A stretch of DNA of 64,000 nt from Eonycteris spelaea (Eukaryota; Chordata; Mammalia; Chiroptera; Pteropodidae). The position numbers and the translations under genes are program-made. The notes below the pieces were generated by a model that was not told where the DNA came from, did not search any database, and worked only from the letters and a program-made list of their open reading frames with translations. The stretch covers positions 4,850,001 to 4,914,000 of the forward strand of contig PUFA01000077.1 in NCBI GenBank assembly GCA_003508835.1. Direction: 5' to 3'. Below, piece by piece: positions 59,156 to 64,000 of this stretch; within the stretch, counting starts at the first letter, position 1, and each line of letters begins with the position of its first letter.

Positions 59156-59749
59156 TGAATATGATTCTGCATGCCATCGGAAGCAGCCCGGACGCTCTCC
59201 GTGCTAGGGAACACGAACATATTCTAACCTACAAAGAAAGGGGCTTTCCATGGCTTTCCCAATAAGACACATTTCCCTGAAAAAGAAAGTAAGAAAAAGC
59301 CCCGCCGGGCAGACAGAAAGCAGGTCTGTCCCTGCACAGTGCAGCCACTGTTCTGACTTCATTCTTATGGGAGAGGCACGCATGCCACAGACTGTTTTAA
59401 ATAACTGACTATTTGCTTCTCTGTTACGATGCATAATCTACTCAAAGAAATGGGCACTTAATCACCCTCTTTTTGAAACAGAACAATCGAGTGAGTTGCT
59501 AGTCAAACATTTCTCTCGCCCCAACCAAACATCCGTGGAGTGAAAGAGGAGATTTCTCACTGTTTCTCCAACACAGAGGGCTCTTTTCTGCCTTGCTGCC
59601 TTTGCACAAGTTGGTCGTTTTGTCTAGAAAACTGCTTTCTCTCTGTTGAATGCTTCATAATCTTTCCTGGCAACGATGACGGGGTGTTGTCGATCACGAC
59701 GATGATGGTCCGGATGAGTGGCAGATACCGTTTGTGATGCTGTACTCGG
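59156..59749. other. Downstream flank of the CpG cluster
   Basis: Unique sequence with no repeat. Short frames on both strands, none recognisable. Confidence 0.4.
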
Positions 59750-59900
59750 TGCCTGTCAATGCATCAAAAACTTGGCATGTATTGTTGCATGTATTTCTCA
59801 AAAATAAACTGCTCTTATCATCCCCATTTCATAGGCAACAAAACTCAGGCACAGAGGGATGTGTTGCCCGGGGCATAGGGCAAAAAAGTACAGAAACACT
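59750..59900 (-). mobile_element. MIR SINE fragment
   Basis: Reverse-complement MIR: 'cttatcatccccatttcata', 'aactcaggcacagagggatg' and 'tgttgcccggggcat'. Confidence 0.6.
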
Positions 59901-59944
59901 GCACTGCACATCGACTAAAAAGGCTAAAATGAAAACTGCACAGC

Positions 59945-60710
59945 ACACCATACGTGAGTAAGGAAAACTCTTGTTCGTTGCTGGTAGGGGTGTAAATTGG
60001 TAGAACCACATTGGAAAAATGTTTGATAGCAGTCAGTAAGGGTGAAAATAGGCATGCAAATAACTCCACTCCAAGGTATATAGACCTTTCCCTCCAAATA
60101 GTGAATACATATTTAGCTACTAAAGAGGAACATAAGTATAGCACTACTGCCATTCTAGGGGATACAGACCCAAATGAAATGCAAGTGTGTGTTTACTAAG
60201 AGATATATGTATGTCCAACGTTAATGCGCTATTTGTAATAGTCCCAAATTTGAACTATTCAAATGCCATCACAACAGAATGGGTAAAATTGGGCATAATT
60301 ACACAGTGGAATAATATAATACATCATGAAAGAGAACAAATTACAACTAAATTTTACCGTACAGAAAAACTCACAAAAATAATGTGGAAAGAAAAAAGCT
60401 TAACAGAGGAAGTACATGTAGTATAATTTCACTTATATAAAATTCAGAAAGAAGCAAAATGAATCTATAGGTCATAACAGAACAGCAGTTTCTCTGGGAG
60501 GAGGGTAATAATCGTAATGGGAGTTCTGCAGTTCTAATAATTTTTTCTCGATCTAATAATTTTTTCTTGATCTTGGGCTGGTTACATAAGTGTGTTCACT
60601 TTATGAAAACTCATACATTGGTATATTTACAATTTATTTTTTTAGTTTTCTGTATATAAGTGTGAAATCAATATATTTTAATAAAAAGTTTAAAATAAAA
60701 AAGATAAAGT
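59945..60710 (+). mobile_element. L1 3' end (old)
   Basis: Ordered L1 words: 'gctggtaggggtgtaaattg', 'gtagaaccacattggaaaaa', 'actccactccaaggtatata', 'tatttgtaatagtcccaaat', 'agtttctctgggaggagggt' and an AATAAAA-rich 3' end. A 19-base tandem duplication at 60533-60570 lies within it. Confidence 0.8.
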
Positions 60711-60939
60711 TTGAGCAAATTCAAAGCTTGTGTTCTAACCCCTGAATATATACCTCTACTTTAAAAATAATTCATAGCACAATAATTCTGGCATATACAC
60801 AAACACACTATACATATAATATAACATATTTTATTTTACAATATCCTAGTGTATAAACACTCTATAATATATATGGTATATATGTGTGTATTATAGTTTG
60901 TGTATATATATGTGTGCCAGATATACTCAAGATGTAGTC
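60711..60939. repeat. AT/TG-rich low-complexity sequence
   Basis: TATA, TATG and TGTG words dominate from 60790 to 60930. Confidence 0.6.
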
Positions 60940-61327
60940 ATTATAGTCTTATTTATAACTTAAGAAATGGAAACAATGTAAATGTCTCATAACAAAAATG
61001 GTTGAATAAATCAAGAAACATTCTGCTCGGCAGAATATTATTCAGTTAGTTTTCTTGGGAAAAGTTTTTAAAATCAAAGGAAGATAAATTGTTATTATGT
61101 CAGAGAGAGAAAGCAATATACAATATGACTTCAACTGTGTTAACCGAAAAAAGAAAAAATTATGTGCATGGGGAAAAGACAGAACCAGAATATTTATAGG
61201 CAGGCTTTTTGGAGGGATGAGGGAGTGATTAGATTATGATCAGGTTTTTTTTGTGTGTGTGTGTGTTCCTTAATTATTTCCTATTTTCAGAATTTTAATT
61301 ATTATTTCTAAAAATTTTTAAAAAAAC
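60940..61327 (+). mobile_element. L1 3' end (old), second copy
   Basis: L1-like order: 'aaatggaaacaatgtaaatg', 'cagaatattattcagttag', 'gacttcaactgtgttaacc' and 'gattatgatcaggttttttt', ending in an A-rich run. Confidence 0.6.
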
Positions 61328-61469
61328 ATATTTAATAACGACTTCTTTTGTGATGCTGACCCCTTACTCTCCAAGGGGCTTTTTTTTTTGTATTCTGCTT
61401 GAAAGGCATTTTTTTTACATGTGGCCTCATAACACCTAACAACTGAGGTTGTTAGAAGATTTCCACTGT

Positions 61470-61595
61470 CTCCCCCCGACCCAGACTAGAATATCCTTGA
61501 GTGGAAAACCTCTGTTATATTTATTTGTGCCCCAAGCTCTTAGCACAGTGTGTAGAACATAACAGTCTTTCTTCAGACATTTGGTAAGTCAGTGA
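61470..61595 (+). mobile_element. L2 3' end fragment
   Basis: L2 3' words: 'gactagaatatccttgagtg', 'gccccaagctcttagcacag' and 'tgtgtagaacataacagtc'. Confidence 0.6.
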
Positions 61596-61799
61596 AAACA
61601 TAAGTGTTCCAAATCAGTGAAGTCTATAGAAAGAACCCCATGTTTAAGATGTGACATCTAAGCTTTAGGAAACTGGCAAGACCAACTACAATGACCAACA
61701 TGTACCCATCCTGCCCAAAGCAGTAACATCAATTCACCAATAGGACTGAATTTGCCACAAGACTTTTAATGTCCTTGATTAGAGGCTTGCAAAGCGCTT

Positions 61800-61890
61800 T
61801 CTTGAGATCAAACACTCTCTTGGTTTTGGATGGAGAAACTGAGGTTTGAAATGTTGAGCAACTTACGGAGCATCCATGAGGACACTGCAG
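61800..61890 (-). mobile_element. MIR core fragment
   Basis: Shows 'gatggagaaactgaggtttg' and 'gagcaacttacggagca', the reverse-complement MIR core. Confidence 0.5.
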
Positions 61891-61914
61891 AGATAAAGAA
61901 ACAGAATCCACGCT

Positions 61915-62110
61915 GTACATTAGATCCTTGTATTATATATTTGAAATTTGCTAAGCTGTCTCATTACAAAAAAAAAAAAAGGAAAGTAACGATATGACAT
62001 GGTAGATGTGTTAATTAACTTAAATGAGTAATTAACATTTGTAATTAATTAGCATTAAAATCTCTCAGCATTATTCATTACACACTATCAATTGTAAAAT
62101 GTATGATTTG
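61915..62110 (+). mobile_element. L1 3' end fragment
   Basis: Carries 'tgaaatttgctaagctgtct', an A run, then 'atgtgttaattaacttaaat', the same terminal L1M motif as at 41.7 kb. Confidence 0.6.
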
Positions 62111-62184
62111 GCTCAGGACTTGTTTATAGATGCCTGTAAAACCCATAGCACACAGCACATTTGCACCAAAGACTTTTCATTTTA

Positions 62185-62345
62185 ACCTTCTAAAATAAAG
62201 GCTGCCCAGTGTGGTGGGAATAACACAGATAACAAACTCAATCTGAGTTCAATTTCTGGCTCTGTCCTTTAAAATGTGTAATCTTAGCAACATAGTTAAA
62301 ACCTTAATTTCCTTATCTATAAAGGAGGGCTAGCTTTTTCTGTTT
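62185..62345 (+). mobile_element. MIR SINE fragment
   Basis: Shows 'gagttcaatttctggctctg', 'gtgtaatcttagcaacat' and 'taatttccttatctataaag' in MIR order. Confidence 0.65.
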
Positions 62346-62429
62346 TCTTCCATCCCTCTGCCATTATGATATGGTCTTGATTCCTGTCACCTTAACATCA
62401 GGTATATGACCCCTCTTTCTTTCTTTTTT

Positions 62430-62995
62430 TTTTTTTTAACTGTTACAGCTATTTTTGGCCTTTTCATTTGAATTTTAGAATAATCTTTCTCTGTCTATCA
62501 ATAGCCTAGATTAATTTTGAAAGAACTGACATCTTTACTATGATAAAACTTTCAATCAATGAACATAGTATGCCTCTTCATTTATTTAGTATTTTAAAAA
62601 TATTTCTTTTATTAGTATTTTGTAATTTTCAGATATAAATATTTTGCTAGATTTTTACTTGAGTATTTCTTTAGAGAGATTGTAAATGATATTGTGTGTC
62701 TGCATGTTTGTTGTTAGTATATAGAAATATGATGAATTTATGTGTACTTGTCTTCTATGACATTGCTGAGTTCACTTATTAGATCTAGGAATTTTTTTCT
62801 AACAGACTTTGGGAATTTCTACATACATAATTGTGTCATCTACAGAAAGGACAGTTTTATTTTTTGCTTTCCAATCTGTATGCCTTTCATTTATTTTTAT
62901 TGCTTTATTGTGGTGGCTAGATTTTCCATTACTCTGTTAAAAGTGATGAGAATGGACATTCTCATCTCCACAACGTTCTAACATCTTAAAAATCT
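62430..62995 (-). mobile_element. L1 ORF2 fragment (reverse transcriptase region)
   Basis: The plus strand is the reverse complement of the L1 RT domain: 'gaactgacatctttactatg', 'agtatatagaaatatgatga', 'ttcacttattagatctagga', 'ccaatctgtatgcctttcat' and 'gatgagaatggacattctca'. Frame-broken. Confidence 0.8.
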
Positions 62996-63164
62996 CCAAA
63001 ATCAAATCAACAAGTAGATGTTTTGTGCCCTAAATGCACTTCATTATCTGTTGGGGACCCCTTCCCTTCATGAAGTGCATCAGATTTGGGGCTAAATTCC
63101 AGAGCCACTAATATTTGTGATGTCACTAATACATGTCAAGTTTTTTTTTTCTTTTATGAATCTG

Positions 63165-63615
63165 GATAATACATTCCTGGCCATTGTCAAGCTTACATTC
63201 CAGTGAGGGAAATAGTAAATAAACAAATATATTATCATTCATATACTATTATGTGCTATAAAAATAACAAAGCAGGTGAGGAGAGAGAGATTGATGAGAT
63301 ATTTTTTCAAGAAAGTTCTTTTTGAGTAGGTACCCTTTTTGTGAGCATCCTCCTGAATCAGGGCAAAGAATATTAAAATAGAAGAAACAGCAAGTGCAGA
63401 AGAGCTGAAGAGAATGAGCCTTAGTGTATTTGCGAACTGTCAAGAGGGCTGATGTGGCTGGAAGGGAGTGAGAATGAGAAAAATAAAGAAGAAATGAATT
63501 TGGAGATGTAAGCATGGGGTAGGTGATGAAGACTATGAAAAATACTTTGGATTTTATTAGGATGAGAAACAATTGTTTCAATCAGAGAAGTGACTTGATA
63601 TGATTTGTATACCCA
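63165..63615 (-). mobile_element. L2 fragment, 3' region
   Basis: Reverse L2 order: 'aagcttacattccagtgagg', 'gtgctataaaaataacaaag', 'aacagcaagtgcagaagagc', 'gctgatgtggctggaaggga' and 'gagaagtgacttgatatgat'. Confidence 0.75.
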
Positions 63616-64000
63616 AAAGAGCACTCTGTGAGTTTTGCTGTTATGAAGACTACATGCTCACAAAATGCTGGCTTTTGTTGTGTATGATTAACGCTATTTT
63701 ATAGAATCAACTGATTTTCCTCATGACCAATAGAAATGAGTCACTTTGCTTTCTGGTAGAAACATGTGCTGCCGGTGGTGTAGCATGCTGTGCAAATGGA
63801 ACCTAGAGGAAAAATAATAAAAATCTTACCTAATCATTATCCTTATTTTAGTAGCTCTGTGATATAATATTAGAAATTGAATTATTCAAACTTTGAAAGG
63901 ATCATAAATATTAACTAACGCACTTTTTATTTTCATTTTAATTATCAAGGGAAACCCTCCATCCAGGTGTTCTTCTAAAGATTTTTGATTCTGAAAGGCC
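63616..64000. other. Unassigned right end of window
   Basis: AT-rich unique sequence. No gene or repeat recognised. Confidence 0.4.

Noticed and set aside
58717..59265. 182-residue frame, the longest in the window
   Set aside because: Crosses a GC-rich patch where stops are rare, has no recognisable domain, and the opposite strand is open too. Kept only as context for the CpG cluster.

Overview
This is an AT-rich, CpG-depleted stretch of mammalian nuclear DNA. It has no recognisable protein-coding gene. The open frames are short and start at random. The longest ones fall in purine/pyrimidine simple repeats (12.1, 33.7 and 38.3 kb) or across a GC-rich patch (58.7-59.3 kb). No exon chain, operon-like packing or bacterial signal is visible. 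The window reads as intergenic or deep intronic DNA.

Most of the recognisable content is old interspersed repeat. There are many MIR/MIR3 SINEs, L2 fragments on both strands, diverged L1 3' ends and ORF2 pieces, two MLT1-type MaLR LTRs, hAT (MER5-like) MITEs and two Tigger-type DNA transposons. No young L1, Alu, B1, carnivore, equine, bovid or Ves-type SINE was noticed. Against this quiet background stand three copies of a 5S rRNA-derived retroposon (39.53, 51.05 and 51.89 kb). They share diagnostic substitutions, and two share a non-5S 3' unit. 5S-derived SINEs (MEG-RS/MEG-RL) were described in fruit bats (Pteropodidae), a lineage also reported to have lost L1 activity. A megabat is therefore my best guess for the organism; this is inference.

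Layout. 0-12 kb: MIR, L2 and L1 relics, with a hAT MITE inside a MIR3 at 7.6 kb. 12-23 kb: a composite microsatellite, a 42-base A tract and long unassigned stretches, including a near-ideal RFX X-box at 17.06 kb. 23-31 kb: an L2 cluster interrupted by an MLT1, a 21-base G run and an L1 3' end. 31-43 kb: microsatellites, L2 pieces, a decayed retroviral pol scrap at 39.4 kb, the first 5S retroposon and a perfect ATCT/AGAT hairpin. 43.5-46.6 kb: Tigger1 deletion derivative, MLT1, L1, MIR. 50-52.1 kb: a nest in which a Tigger-type element hosts a deleted provirus and a 5S SINE, with a third 5S SINE downstream. 52-64 kb: more MIR/L1/L2, and a lone CpG cluster with an adjoining G-quadruplex motif at 58.98-59.16 kb, the only promoter-like site in the window.

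Repeat boundaries were read by eye against remembered family consensus sequences and are approximate to about 10-30 bases unless target-site duplications are quoted. Subfamily names are tentative.
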